Source: an uncultured Saprospiraceae bacterium (GTDB lineage: Bacteria > Bacteroidota > Bacteroidia > Chitinophagales > Saprospiraceae). From it: DNA of 50,246 nucleotides. This document shows, piece after piece, positions 33,807 through 42,373 of the stretch. The translations under genes were made by a program, and so were the position numbers. The notes beneath the pieces were generated by a model, which had not been told where the DNA came from, made no database searches, and worked only from the letters and a program-made list of their open reading frames with translations. The stretch spans positions 1 to 50,246 of the forward strand of contig CALFWO010000009.1 of assembly GCA_937928045.1 (NCBI GenBank). The letters are read 5' to 3'. How positions within the stretch are numbered: position 1 is the stretch's first letter; each line of letters opens with the position of its first letter.

Positions 33807-35195
33807 TTAAGCCATTGATTGAGTCATGTTGTTGACGACTTGCTTGATGCTGTCCGCAAGTTCTTGTGCTTTTTCGCGATTCTTACTTTCCGCAATAACT
33901 CTGATAATGGGTTCTGTGTTTGATTTTCTCAAGTGCACCCAATCTTTCCCAAATTCAATTTTTAATCCATCGATAGTATTCTTGGGCTGATCAGCATATT
34001 TTTCATCTAATGCAGCAAATATTGGATTCAAATCCATACCTTTTTCGAGTTGAATTTTGTCTTTAACTATTTCATAGGCAGGGTAACTAGCTTTTAGCTC
34101 GGTCATTTTCAAATTTTTCTCTGCCAATAAAGAAAGGAAAAAGACAACTCCGACTAAGGCATCACGACCATAATGTAAACCAGGATAAATAATTCCACCG
34201 TTACCTTCGCCACCGATGAGAGCATCTACTTTTTTCATTTGAGTCACAACGTTTACTTCGCCAACTGCAGCGGCACTATACGTTACACCATGCTTTTCAC
34301 TAATATCTCGTAGCGCTCTAGTAGAACTGAGATTCGATACCGTATTTCCTTTTTTCTTACCCAATAAATAGTCAGCGACCGCTACTAAGGTATACTCTTC
34401 GCCAAACATTGATCCATCTTCAGATACAAAAGCCAATCGGTCCACATCAGGATCAACAGTGATTCCCAAGTCGGCATTTTCCTTTACGACTGTTTCACTA
34501 AGCTGAACCAAATGCGCAGGAATAGGCTCTGGATTATGGGCAAAGTTTCCAGAAAGATCATCATTCAATGGAATGACTTCACAGCCCATTTGTTCCAAAA
34601 GCGGAACGATACTGATAGATCCTGTAGAATTGATACAGTCTACAACGACTTTGAATTTTCGATCTGCAATACCTTCTTTATCGACATAGTCCATAGCAAT
34701 CACTGCATCGATATGTTTGTGCATATAGTCTTTGACTCGCGTGTAGGTACCTAAGTCATCAACTTCAGCAAAAGTCAATTCATTCTTTGCAATGATATCC
34801 AAAAGATCTTTGCCATCCTGAGCGGAAATAAACTCTCCTTTATCATTGAGAAGCTTTAAAGCATTCCATTGTTTTGGATTATGACTGGCCGTAAGGATTA
34901 TTCCTCCTGAAGCATTCTCTATAGGAACAGCTACTTCAACGGTTGGGGTGGTGCTTAGCCCCAAATCAATTACATCAATTCCTTGAGCTAGTAAAGTGTT
35001 GCAGACGAGTCTAGAAACGATCTTGCCACTAATTCTAGCATCTCTACCCACAATAACTTTAGGCTTTTTATGAGTTCTTAGGAGCCAAAGGCCATATGCC
35101 GCAGTACATTCTACAATATCTACTGGAGTCAGATTATCTCCCGGTTGGCCACCAATCGTGCCTCGAAATCCAGAAATGCTTTTAATTAATGCCAT
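33807..35195 (-). CDS. glmM: Phosphoglucosamine mutase family (GlmM-type)
   Basis: Alpha-D-phosphohexomutase of 462 aa. Signatures are the opening SISGFRGTIGG, the phosphoserine loop ILTASHNPKQWNALKL (S104), the metal loop TVDPDVDRLAFVSEDG, the sugar-binding GGEGNGGII and the phosphate-binding RKSNTEPIIRV. These fit the GlmM-type that makes glucosamine-1-phosphate for UDP-GlcNAc. Bacteroidota carry several such mutases, so phosphoglucomutase or phosphomannomutase activity cannot be excluded. A TTTGGAGA-N5-TCTCCAAA dyad lies 33 bases before its start. Confidence 0.85.
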   Translation of the reverse strand: MALIKSISGFRGTIGGQPGDNLTPVDIVECTAAYGLWLLRTHKKPKVIVGRDARISGKIVSRLVCNTLLAQGIDVIDLGLSTTPTVEVAVPIENASGGIILTASHNPKQWNALKLLNDKGEFISAQDGKDLLDIIAKNELTFAEVDDLGTYTRVKDYMHKHIDAVIAMDYVDKEGIADRKFKVVVDCINSTGSISIVPLLEQMGCEVIPLNDDLSGNFAHNPEPIPAHLVQLSETVVKENADLGITVDPDVDRLAFVSEDGSMFGEEYTLVAVADYLLGKKKGNTVSNLSSTRALRDISEKHGVTYSAAAVGEVNVVTQMKKVDALIGGEGNGGIIYPGLHYGRDALVGVVFFLSLLAEKNLKMTELKASYPAYEIVKDKIQLEKGMDLNPIFAALDEKYADQPKNTIDGLKIEFGKDWVHLRKSNTEPIIRVIAESKNREKAQELADSIKQVVNNMTQSMA

Positions 35196-35227
35196 TTTAT
35201 AGTGATTTTAGTGTGCTATTGTTTGAT

Positions 35228-35248
35228 TTTGGAGAATCGATCTCCAAA
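35228..35248. promoter_or_regulatory. Inverted repeat between the glmM-type and PAP2 genes
   Basis: TTTGGAGA (35228-35235) and TCTCCAAA (35241-35248) are perfect 8-base arms around ATCGA, in the space between two divergent genes. This is the size and symmetry expected of a dimeric regulator site. No regulator is assigned. Confidence 0.4.
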
Positions 35249-35318
35249 TGCGAAGTTACAAAAATGGAAAAGGATAAAGTATAGATGGGCGTAAATTAGA
35301 TATCTAGTTTAGGCATTT

Positions 35319-35326
35319 TATATTTG
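35319..35326 (+). promoter_or_regulatory. -7 type promoter element before the PAP2 gene
   Basis: TATATTTG is a full match to TAnnTTTG. It would start RNA near 35331, only about six bases before the GTG at 35337 or 30 before the ATG at 35361. Confidence 0.45.
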
Positions 35327-35336
35327 TGAAAAAAAA

Positions 35337-35912
35337 GTGGACTTACTGGCGCTCGATGAAATGCTTTTTAGATGGATAAATATTGATGGCCATAATGTCT
35401 TCATGGATTATCTGCTTCCATTTGTTCGTAACAAGTATTTTTGGGGCCCTCTATACATTTTCGCTCTAAGTTTCATTCTCATCAACTTTCCAAAAAGAGG
35501 CTTGTTGTTCCTTTTAAGTTTTGCAATTTGTATCAGTCTGGCCGATACCATTAGTAGTCGCGTTTTAAAGAAAAATGTAAAACGATTGAGGCCCTGTAAA
35601 CAAGAGGAATTCAAATCTGAAGTCAAACTTTTGGTTCATTGTGGAAGTGGCTATAGTTTTCCATCTTCTCATGCTGCAAATCATTTTGCAGCTGCATTTT
35701 TTTTCATTTTTACATTGGGAAAAAGTTATCGTAAAATTATTCTTCCATTGCTGGTTTGGGCCGGATTGATCAGTTTTGCTCAAGTTTATGTTGGAGTTCA
35801 TTTTCCTGTAGATGTGATCTGTGGTGGATTATTGGGTTTTTTCCTAGGGAAATTTGTCGCTTGGCTGTACATTCGATTCTCTTTAGACAGAGGACTTAAA
35901 ATTGTAGGATAA
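35337..35912 (+). CDS. PAP2 family phosphatase
   Basis: A 191 aa integral membrane phosphatase of the type 2 phosphatidic acid phosphatase family, with six membrane segments. The three motifs are KKNVKRLRPC, YSFPSSHAANHFA and QVYVGVHFPVDV; the usual Arg before the third motif is Gln here. Members dephosphorylate phosphatidate, undecaprenyl diphosphate or lipid A. GTG at 35337 keeps the LLALDEMLFRWIN segment that family members usually have; ATG at 35361 would trim it but sits at a better distance from the promoter element. It runs two bases ahead of the ZIP gene. Confidence 0.85.
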   Translation: MDLLALDEMLFRWINIDGHNVFMDYLLPFVRNKYFWGPLYIFALSFILINFPKRGLLFLLSFAICISLADTISSRVLKKNVKRLRPCKQEEFKSEVKLLVHCGSGYSFPSSHAANHFAAAFFFIFTLGKSYRKIILPLLVWAGLISFAQVYVGVHFPVDVICGGLLGFFLGKFVAWLYIRFSLDRGLKIVG

Positions 35913-35914
35913 CT

Positions 35915-36661
35915 ATGGGAATTTGGGGCATATTTTTATTGATTGGTACGGTACTCCTTGGTGGTTCTGCTGCTTTCTTTATTAAAAATCCCGACCCTAG
36001 TCGACTTAAACTTATACTTTCTTTTGGTGGCGCTTATATATTTGGAATCAGTGTTTTGCATTTGATGCCAGAGGTGTTTTCTTCAGGGTCTCACACTATT
36101 GGTCTTTGGGTTATTGGTGGATTTTTTCTGCAACTACTACTGGAACAACTTTCTCAGGGCGTTGAACATGCCCATATACATGCCCATAAGAATGCGAAAT
36201 CTAGTTTTGCCTTTCAAATTATGATTGGGCTTTGTGTCCACGCTTTTCTTGAAGGAATGCCATTAGGAGGTGATCAAGCATTTCATGCGGGACATAATCA
36301 TGCGCCGCTGAGTCAAGAATTCTCCATGTCCTTACTTTGGGGGATTATTTTCCACAAAATTCCCGCAGCTTTTGCCCTAGTTTTGGTGCTTTTGGGCTCA
36401 GGTTTCAAAAGGTCAACGGTTTGGATATGTTTGATAATCTTTGCTTTGATGTCGCCATTTGGAGCTCTATTTGGCGTTATTACCGACATTGTTACCGGAC
36501 AACATGCTACTGTTCTTTTGGCTATAGTTTTAGGCTCATTCATCCATATCGCCACTACAATACTGTTTGAAGTCGAGAACACAGGGCAACATTCAGTGTC
36601 TTTTCAGAAAATGATCGCTATTGTGATAGGAATGCTACTCGCCGTTTTAACAATTTTCTAG
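35915..36661 (+). CDS. ZIP family metal transporter
   Basis: A 248 aa membrane protein with about eight helices. The two metal-binding helices are visible: HAFLEGMPLGG (helix IV) and GIIFHKIPAAFALVL (helix V). A His-rich loop, HAHIHAHKNAK, precedes helix IV, and a second one follows (FHAGHNHAP). It should import zinc or another divalent metal into the cytoplasm. It starts two bases after the PAP2 stop, so both are cotranscribed. The metal specificity is not decided by sequence. Confidence 0.88.
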   Translation: MGIWGIFLLIGTVLLGGSAAFFIKNPDPSRLKLILSFGGAYIFGISVLHLMPEVFSSGSHTIGLWVIGGFFLQLLLEQLSQGVEHAHIHAHKNAKSSFAFQIMIGLCVHAFLEGMPLGGDQAFHAGHNHAPLSQEFSMSLLWGIIFHKIPAAFALVLVLLGSGFKRSTVWICLIIFALMSPFGALFGVITDIVTGQHATVLLAIVLGSFIHIATTILFEVENTGQHSVSFQKMIAIVIGMLLAVLTIF

Positions 36662-36716
36662 ATCAACCAACCAATTCATATCACAGCGACTCTTTATACC
36701 AAACCAGCCCAATAAG

Positions 36717-37250
36717 ATGTCCTCTACCAGGCTTACAATGACGGAAAACGAATTGATAGAAGGATGCCTAAGTAATGATCGCTTAGCGCAAAAAGAGCTG
36801 TATGATCGCTATAAAAAAGGGATGTATACGGTGGCTTACAGAATTACCAATGATTTTGAATTGGCCAATGACGCTTTGCAAGATGCATTCATCAGCATAT
36901 TTAAATCCTTGGCCCAATTTAGAAGGGAATCTACAATTGGAGCTTGGATTAAGAGAATTGTCGTCAGAGCGGCCTTGAAAAAAATCAAGTCTCAAAAGAA
37001 ATTTGAAGAATTACAAGATCATCATACAGGACATTTGATTGACTGGGGAGATTTTTTACAAGCAGAGTATCTTGAAAAAGCAATCCAGGCCTTACCAGCT
37101 GGGTACCGATCGGTGTTTGTAATGATCGAAATTGAAGGTTTTTCTCACAAAGAAGTAGGCGAAATGCTCGGTATATCAGTTGGAACTTCAAAGTCGCAAT
37201 TGTTCTACGCAAAAAAGAAATTAAGAGCTTCATTGGAAGATTATAGATAG
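36717..37250 (+). CDS. ECF-type RNA polymerase sigma factor
   Basis: A 177 aa factor with region 2 (KELYDRYKKGMYTVAYRITN, then ALQDAFISIFKSLAQFRRES) and region 4 (LPAGYRSVFVMIEIEGFSHK, then EVGEMLGISVGTSKSQLFYA). A second ATG at 36738 would remove seven residues and is equally likely. It heads a three-gene run with a membrane partner two bases on and an exported beta-helix-like protein after that. It is similar in plan to the sigma gene at 22.5-23.0 kb but not a near copy. Confidence 0.88.
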   Translation: MSSTRLTMTENELIEGCLSNDRLAQKELYDRYKKGMYTVAYRITNDFELANDALQDAFISIFKSLAQFRRESTIGAWIKRIVVRAALKKIKSQKKFEELQDHHTGHLIDWGDFLQAEYLEKAIQALPAGYRSVFVMIEIEGFSHKEVGEMLGISVGTSKSQLFYAKKKLRASLEDYR

Positions 37251-37252
37251 TC

Positions 37253-37882
37253 ATGAAGGAAAAAAATAGAATAAAACTTAAAAAAGGATTGCAGGGTCTT
37301 CCGGAGTATTCTCCGCCAGATAACATCTGGGATGGCATATCAGAAGACTTGGAACAAAATCCGGTTGATCACGAGTTGCAAGCTTGTATCGCTGAGTTGC
37401 CTTCCTATGAGCCGCCAGTTGCAATTTGGGATGCCATTGAGAGTAACTTAGACGAATCCAAAGTTATTTCGATGAATAGATCTACCATGAGGTCTAAGTA
37501 TTCGAAGTGGTTGGCCGCAGCTTCTATTGCAATGTTGATAGGATTTTCAGGATGGTTCTTATGGAGTAGTGAGGAGTTCTCCGAAGAAGCGATAGTTTCT
37601 ATATCACATGAAACTAAGGTCAATTTTGATGGTAAAAGATCAGATGATCAGGCTGAAGTTATGATCGGTGAAGTATTGGCAGAAGTAAAAGCAATGCCGC
37701 ATATGTGGGAAGCTCCAAAAACTGTTGCATTGAGAAAGAGTCTTGATAAAATCAAAGCGTCTATTTATGAGTTTCAGGTTGCTGGTAAGCAATTTGGAAT
37801 GAACCAAAGAATGCACGAGCAATTGACAGATATGTACAATAAGAGAAATAAAATAGTTCGAACCTTAGCAAGTTTGATATAA
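37253..37882 (+). CDS. Probable anti-sigma or sigma-linked membrane protein with duplicated Trp module
   Basis: A 209 aa protein starting two bases after the sigma stop. The N-terminal cytoplasmic part holds two copies of one module: GLPEYSPPDNIWDGISEDLE and ELPSYEPPVAIWDAIESNLD. One membrane helix follows (about residues 83-100, WLAAASIAMLIGFSGWFLW). The C-terminal part is helical, ending near LTDMYNKRNKIVRTLASLI, and should be periplasmic. The layout and position suggest it holds the sigma factor inactive at the membrane. No named anti-sigma domain is recognised. Confidence 0.62.
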   Translation: MKEKNRIKLKKGLQGLPEYSPPDNIWDGISEDLEQNPVDHELQACIAELPSYEPPVAIWDAIESNLDESKVISMNRSTMRSKYSKWLAAASIAMLIGFSGWFLWSSEEFSEEAIVSISHETKVNFDGKRSDDQAEVMIGEVLAEVKAMPHMWEAPKTVALRKSLDKIKASIYEFQVAGKQFGMNQRMHEQLTDMYNKRNKIVRTLASLI

Positions 37883-37894
37883 ATATCATTTTCA

Positions 37895-38788
37895 ATGAAA
37901 AAACATTTTTATATACTAACGGCATTAGCTCTGATACTTCCTGGATTTTCATTCGGACAAGAAGTGGTAGAAGTTGTTACTAAGAGTATTCAAAAAAGTA
38001 TGCCTTTTGAAATTGGTTCTGAAGTTAGTATTGAAGGTCAAAAGGCCGATGTCTATATGTCTACTTGGGATAAAAATCGCATTGCAGTGTATCTTGATAT
38101 TGTAGCCTCTCATCCTGATAAAGACCAAGCAACGGCAGATCTTGAGAATATGGATTATGAATTGGTGAAGGAAGGTAGTAAGATTGTGATTAAGAATTTC
38201 TTGAAGGACAAGGATAAAAAATCTGCTTCTCAACTAGAAGCGAAATACACTATAATTCTTCCAGAATCTTGCCCGGTGAATTTGTCAAATGTTTTTGGTT
38301 CCGCTCAAGTTAGAGACTTGTCAAATGCATTAGTTGTTAATGCCTCTTATTGTAATCTTCAATTGACCAATCTGCGAGGCTTCATAGATATCAATACTTC
38401 TTTTGGCGATATTAAAGGGCATGACATTGTAGGGAAAGTTAGAATTAAATCCGCTTGGACAGATATGAAATTGTCGCAGGCTGGGGGAGACTGGGAGATT
38501 GATGCACAACAAGGCATTATTAAGATCGATGCCTCTGCTAGTTTTGCAAATTTTGACATCGACGCTGATCAATCTGAAATATATATACAGAAGCCAGCGG
38601 TAGGACTTTTCAACTATGAGATCATTGCTGGATTGTCTGAGTTGGATTTACCCCAAGAGTTGGTATTCCAGGAGCGAAAAATTGGGAATAATCTTCAAGA
38701 AATAAAATTAGAAACGCCCTCTGCAAAAGGTAGTTTTAGAATCAAAAACGACTATGGGAAAATTGTAATATTCCCTTTAGGAAATTAA
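37895..38788 (+). CDS. Exported DUF4097-like beta-helix protein in the ECF operon
   Basis: A 297 aa protein with a signal peptide (cleavage after GFSFG). The rest is regular beta-strand sequence with short repeating turns, such as NASYCNLQLTNLRGFIDINT and SFGDIKGHDIVGKVRIKS. This resembles the adhesin-like DUF4097/GIN-domain group often found beside Bacteroidota sigma factors. The start lies 12 bases after the previous stop, so it belongs to the sigma operon, possibly as its sensor or its main target. It ends at a strong terminator. Confidence 0.68.
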   Translation: MKKHFYILTALALILPGFSFGQEVVEVVTKSIQKSMPFEIGSEVSIEGQKADVYMSTWDKNRIAVYLDIVASHPDKDQATADLENMDYELVKEGSKIVIKNFLKDKDKKSASQLEAKYTIILPESCPVNLSNVFGSAQVRDLSNALVVNASYCNLQLTNLRGFIDINTSFGDIKGHDIVGKVRIKSAWTDMKLSQAGGDWEIDAQQGIIKIDASASFANFDIDADQSEIYIQKPAVGLFNYEIIAGLSELDLPQELVFQERKIGNNLQEIKLETPSAKGSFRIKNDYGKIVIFPLGN

Positions 38789-38824
38789 TATAAGAAAGTT
38801 TCATACCGAGTTTTTTGAATAAAC

Positions 38825-38860
38825 AAGGCAATCAATTTGAACGTATTGATTGCCTTTTTC
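38825..38860 (+). terminator. Terminator of the second ECF sigma operon
   Basis: AAGGCAATCAAT (38825-38836) and ATTGATTGCCTT (38845-38856) form a perfect 12-bp stem with an 8-base loop, followed by a T-run and a further T-rich stretch. Confidence 0.87.
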
Positions 38861-38944
38861 TTTGTTTTAGTTTCCGGTATTCTTAAGATGAAATAATATT
38901 GTTACATTTAATTTCTTTGTAGAAGAATAAATAAGTATTTCTAG

Positions 38945-39622
38945 ATGAGAAATTATTTCAATACTGGGTTATTGATCACGTTGTTTTTGGCTTCAATTAA
39001 TTTGAACGCTCAAGACTCATTAGTGCTAGAAAGAACACACTTTGGAGTATTTTGTGAATTAGAATTTAATGGAAGTAGATTATTAGATACCGACTATGGA
39101 AACGGTTACCATATTGGAGGATTTTATGAAATCGAAATTCTTGAAAGGGTTAATTGGACTCTACAACTGGGTTACCGTCATAAAAAATATACACCGAGAC
39201 GTTTTAGTTCAGATAGAATCTACGACTCAGATACGACCTTCATAATAGATAAATTTGAAGAGACACGAATTTCGAATAGGTTAGCGGGCGGGACAGATTT
39301 AAAGTTTTATTATGTCAAAAATGAAATCAATAATTTCCAACTATTTCTAGGCTTAGGATATTTCTCAGAGTTCATACTTAATCATGAACGAACTTATGCA
39401 TACACTGGTTCTACCTTTTACATTACTGATGAGCCAGTAAGTAAGGACTTTCGTAATACTCCAAATTTTCCAAATTCAAATGACTACAAATTTATTCACA
39501 ATTTTAGTATTTCTACAGGTTTCAGTTTTAGAAAAGTATTGATTGAACTATTCGTAAGAAAAACATCACGAAAAGAGAATTCCGCAGGTGTAGGGGTGAA
39601 TCTTGCTTACTATTTGAAGTAG
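38945..39622 (+). CDS. Outer-membrane beta-barrel-like protein, unknown
   Basis: A 225 aa protein with a signal peptide ending at INLNAQ. The remainder alternates in beta-strand fashion, with aromatic girdle residues in segments such as VNWTLQLGYRHKKYTPRRFS and FQLFLGLGYFSEFIL. It ends ENSAGVGVNLAYYLK, with a strand near the C-terminus as in small outer-membrane barrels. No family is recognised. It stands alone, with no gene in the same unit. Confidence 0.6.
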   Translation: MRNYFNTGLLITLFLASINLNAQDSLVLERTHFGVFCELEFNGSRLLDTDYGNGYHIGGFYEIEILERVNWTLQLGYRHKKYTPRRFSSDRIYDSDTTFIIDKFEETRISNRLAGGTDLKFYYVKNEINNFQLFLGLGYFSEFILNHERTYAYTGSTFYITDEPVSKDFRNTPNFPNSNDYKFIHNFSISTGFSFRKVLIELFVRKTSRKENSAGVGVNLAYYLK

Positions 39623-39676
39623 TGAACTATTTGCATCGGTACACTATTAATATTATTATTCAGCAGACTCCGTAGC

Positions 39677-39703
39677 AAAAAAAAAGCAGGCCATTCGGCC
39701 TGC
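39677..39703 (-). terminator. Terminator of the coiled-coil protein gene
   Basis: On the minus strand GCAGGCC and GGCCTGC (39686-39703) form a 7-bp GC-rich stem with a 4-base loop, followed by a run of nine T (39677-39685). Confidence 0.82.
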
Positions 39704-39725
39704 TCCATTCACGGGGGATAATTTG

Positions 39726-40700
39726 TTAAAGCACTTTGCCGTCTTTTACTATTTGACGACTAGCACCAGGGATGATATGTTCTTTGCCTGCATTGTCAAC
39801 AAACATGAATTGTAAAGCAAAATTTTTGCTTTCCTTTACATCCTTGTTGTAATACACCAATTCTATAGGTTTTCCTTCGTAGTTGAATCCAATACCTTTA
39901 GAGTCCAAAGAACTGTTTGGGAAATTAGGATTGCTTTCGACGTAGGAAAGGATTTTGTTCTTATCTAAATCAACAATTTTCAATTTGAAGTTTTTATCAA
40001 TCAAAGCCGTCAATTGAGGATGATTCATGTTGATTTTAACAATAGAATATCTCCAATCGTCTCCTTTTTTGATTCGCTTCAAAGATTTGCCGAATAACTT
40101 TTTTCTTAGTTCAATATTTAGAATATCAACCCGAGTACCAATCATAGATTGATCTAAAGTTCCTTTCGTCGTTGGAGTTACTTCATTCAGGTTTTTTTGG
40201 ATTTTGGAAGGCTTGGTGTTAACACGCTCTCCCCACTGTTTTTTGGACTTTAAAGATTCCATTTCAGCGAGCAGTCTTGATTGTTTATTGATAAGCGTTT
40301 GCATCTCTTTTTTGTCAGCCTCCTTATTTTCAGCTAAGATTTTCATCTGCTTTTTCAGGTTGGTATAAGCTTTATTTAAATTGGCTAACTTTTTATCTAC
40401 TAAAGCGATATACCTTTTCTGTTTGGTGTCATTTTGACGATAAGAGACCAGTTTTTTCTGCATCCGCATAACACTATCTCGCATTATACCGGTGTGCTCT
40501 TCAAGCATAAAATTTTCTTCTTCTAAAGCATCGTTCTCTTTGATTTGTAGATCGAGATTCTCACTTAGATAGCCAATTTCTGTTTTCTGTTTTTCAATAG
40601 ATTTATTTTGCGCCTCAATTTTTTTGAATTGTTTTCCAGAGACAACAATTGATCCCATGAGTATTGCGAAGCCTAAGACGCCTAAAACTAGTTTATTCAT
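39726..40700 (-). CDS. Membrane-anchored coiled-coil protein, unknown
   Basis: A 324 aa protein. An N-terminal hydrophobic segment (about 4-21, LVLGVLGFAILMGSIVVSG) is probably an uncleaved anchor. Residues 22-155 are heptad-rich coiled coil (for example KKIEAQNKSIEKQKTEIGYL). The C-terminal 120 residues form a beta-rich domain with DWRYSIVKINMNHPQLTALI and ALQFMFVDNAGKEHIIPGAS. I do not recognise the family. It follows a small lipoprotein gene by 14 bases on the same strand, so the two may form one envelope complex. Confidence 0.62.
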   Translation of the reverse strand: MNKLVLGVLGFAILMGSIVVSGKQFKKIEAQNKSIEKQKTEIGYLSENLDLQIKENDALEEENFMLEEHTGIMRDSVMRMQKKLVSYRQNDTKQKRYIALVDKKLANLNKAYTNLKKQMKILAENKEADKKEMQTLINKQSRLLAEMESLKSKKQWGERVNTKPSKIQKNLNEVTPTTKGTLDQSMIGTRVDILNIELRKKLFGKSLKRIKKGDDWRYSIVKINMNHPQLTALIDKNFKLKIVDLDKNKILSYVESNPNFPNSSLDSKGIGFNYEGKPIELVYYNKDVKESKNFALQFMFVDNAGKEHIIPGASRQIVKDGKVL

Positions 40701-40714
40701 TATGGTGTATTTTC

Positions 40715-41131
40715 TTAAGGATTAGAACCAAAACTTAGTTCGTAATATAATTTTTCTGATTCCTTACCAATTGTTACTACAATTTCTTGGGTAGCGTTTG
40801 CAGGAAAATCATTTATCGTACTTGATGCGATACCGGAAAAGGTATAACGGGTTTCTTCAGGAGAAATTGATGAGTTTATAAGCGATAAATTTTTATAATA
40901 GTCAACAGTTCGTTCATCGGTGTTGATCATTCGAATCGCGTCTCTCAGGTAATTTCCAGAGCTATTTTCAATTATTTTTTTAGTATCGTTTTTAACTAAA
41001 ATTTTCTCTTCGGGAATGAAGGTGGTTAGCTTATTCGATATCGAAAGAGAATCTGTATGCTGACACCCCAATACCAGTCCGACCAGCAGATAGGACAACA
41101 GCGAAATTTTTAAATAATGTTTCATAGTCAT
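40715..41131 (-). CDS. Small lipoprotein, unknown
   Basis: About 138 aa with a signal sequence and lipobox GLVLGC (cysteine about residue 23). The rest is a beta-rich domain with ETRYTFSGIASSTINDFPAN and EIVVTIGKESEKLYYELSFG. I start at the ATG at 41131; an ATG two codons later (41125) is as good, and the upstream open frame begins only with TTG. It heads a two-gene unit with the coiled-coil protein. No function is recognised. Confidence 0.6.
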   Translation of the reverse strand: MTMKHYLKISLLSYLLVGLVLGCQHTDSLSISNKLTTFIPEEKILVKNDTKKIIENSSGNYLRDAIRMINTDERTVDYYKNLSLINSSISPEETRYTFSGIASSTINDFPANATQEIVVTIGKESEKLYYELSFGSNP

Positions 41132-41313
41132 TGTTTTTGGATTTCTAAGCAAACCGATTGGATCGAGAATTGGGCTTAATTCACCGATTTTTCTGGTTCA
41201 TATTAGAAATTATCAAATATTATTCCAATTTTTAATGTGTTTGTAATTATTCCTTTTTCAAAAGGTTTTATTGTTCCCTTTCTGTATTTTCACGATCAAA
41301 TTTTATAACCATA

Positions 41314-42252
41314 ATGACAAGAAATCAATCAACTCCATTTTTACTAATGGTCAGACCTAAGGCCTTTGGATATAATGAAGAAACTGCGAAAAGCAATGCG
41401 TTTCAAAGCTTTGATAGTCAAGCAAATAGCTCGGAAGTGAGCGAAAAGGCACTCGCTGAGTTTGACGCGATGGTCACCGAGCTAAAATCTAATGGAATGG
41501 TAGTGATGGCGGTAGAAGATTCTGAGTATCCAGTAAAACCTGACGCAGTTTTTCCAAATAATTGGTTTTCTACTCAAATTGGAGGTACTATCTATACCTA
41601 TCCAATGGAATCACTTACCCGACGAGCTGAACTCAGACCTGCGATTATTGATCAAGTTGGAGAAAAATTCGTTGTAAATGCTTCATTTGACTTATCAGAT
41701 CGGGCAGATGATGATCAATTCCTTGAAGGAACTGGAAGTATGATTTTAGACAGATTGAATAAAATTTGCTATGCTTGTTTATCACCTCGAACGAATGAAA
41801 GAGTGTTAAAAGACTGGTGCAAAATCAGCGGATATACTCCTATCGCCTTTACCTCTGTAGACGGCAATGACCAAGAGATCTATCATACAAATGTGATGAT
41901 GGGAATGGGAACCGAGTATGTGGTAGTTTGCTTAGAATCGATCAAAAATCCATCGCAAAAAAGAGCTTTGATAGAATCTTTTAGAAGCTCAGGCAAAGAT
42001 ATTATAGACATTACACTGGATCAAGTCAATGGTTTTGCTGGCAATGTGCTGGAGATAATGAATACAGACAATCAGAAGTTTTTGGCGATGTCTGCTCGTG
42101 CAAAAAGTGTTTTAACCGATGATCAAATCAAGCGAATTGAGAAATATGCCAAAATATTAGCCTTTGAAATCCCAACTATTGAAAGATACGGTGGGGGATC
42201 AGTGCGATGTATGATAGCTGAGTTGTTCCTTGATCCAATTCGCAGTGAGTAG
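41314..42252 (+). CDS. ctlX: Citrulline utilization hydrolase CtlX type (amidinotransferase/arginine deiminase fold)
   Basis: A 312 aa enzyme of the guanidino-group-modifying (arginine deiminase-like) superfamily. Signatures are PDAVFPNNWFSTQ with the substrate-binding Asp, LEGTGSMILD with the catalytic Glu, YHTNVMMGMG with the catalytic His (H191) and GGGSVRCMIAELFL with the nucleophile Cys (C299). The full-length match to the group named CtlX, found with citrulline or arginine catabolism, is strong, but the true substrate is not established. No arginine or citrulline genes lie adjacent here. Confidence 0.85.
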   Translation: MTRNQSTPFLLMVRPKAFGYNEETAKSNAFQSFDSQANSSEVSEKALAEFDAMVTELKSNGMVVMAVEDSEYPVKPDAVFPNNWFSTQIGGTIYTYPMESLTRRAELRPAIIDQVGEKFVVNASFDLSDRADDDQFLEGTGSMILDRLNKICYACLSPRTNERVLKDWCKISGYTPIAFTSVDGNDQEIYHTNVMMGMGTEYVVVCLESIKNPSQKRALIESFRSSGKDIIDITLDQVNGFAGNVLEIMNTDNQKFLAMSARAKSVLTDDQIKRIEKYAKILAFEIPTIERYGGGSVRCMIAELFLDPIRSE

Positions 42253-42337
42253 CTTTTAAGTTTTGCACTTTTGTCATTGTTAGTAAAAAGTCGATTAATT
42301 AAATGGCCATGGATGCTTATTAATAATCGATTGTAAC

Positions 42338-42345
42338 TATTTTTG
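42338..42345 (+). promoter_or_regulatory. -7 type promoter element before the secreted cupredoxin gene
   Basis: TATTTTTG fits TAnnTTTG and lies 28 bases before the ATG at 42374. An imperfect inverted repeat (TCGATTAATTAA near 42291, TTAATAATCGA near 42320) lies just upstream in place of a clear -33 element. Confidence 0.35.
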
Positions 42346-42373
42346 TTCTAACAATTCACCTAAAACATCCATT

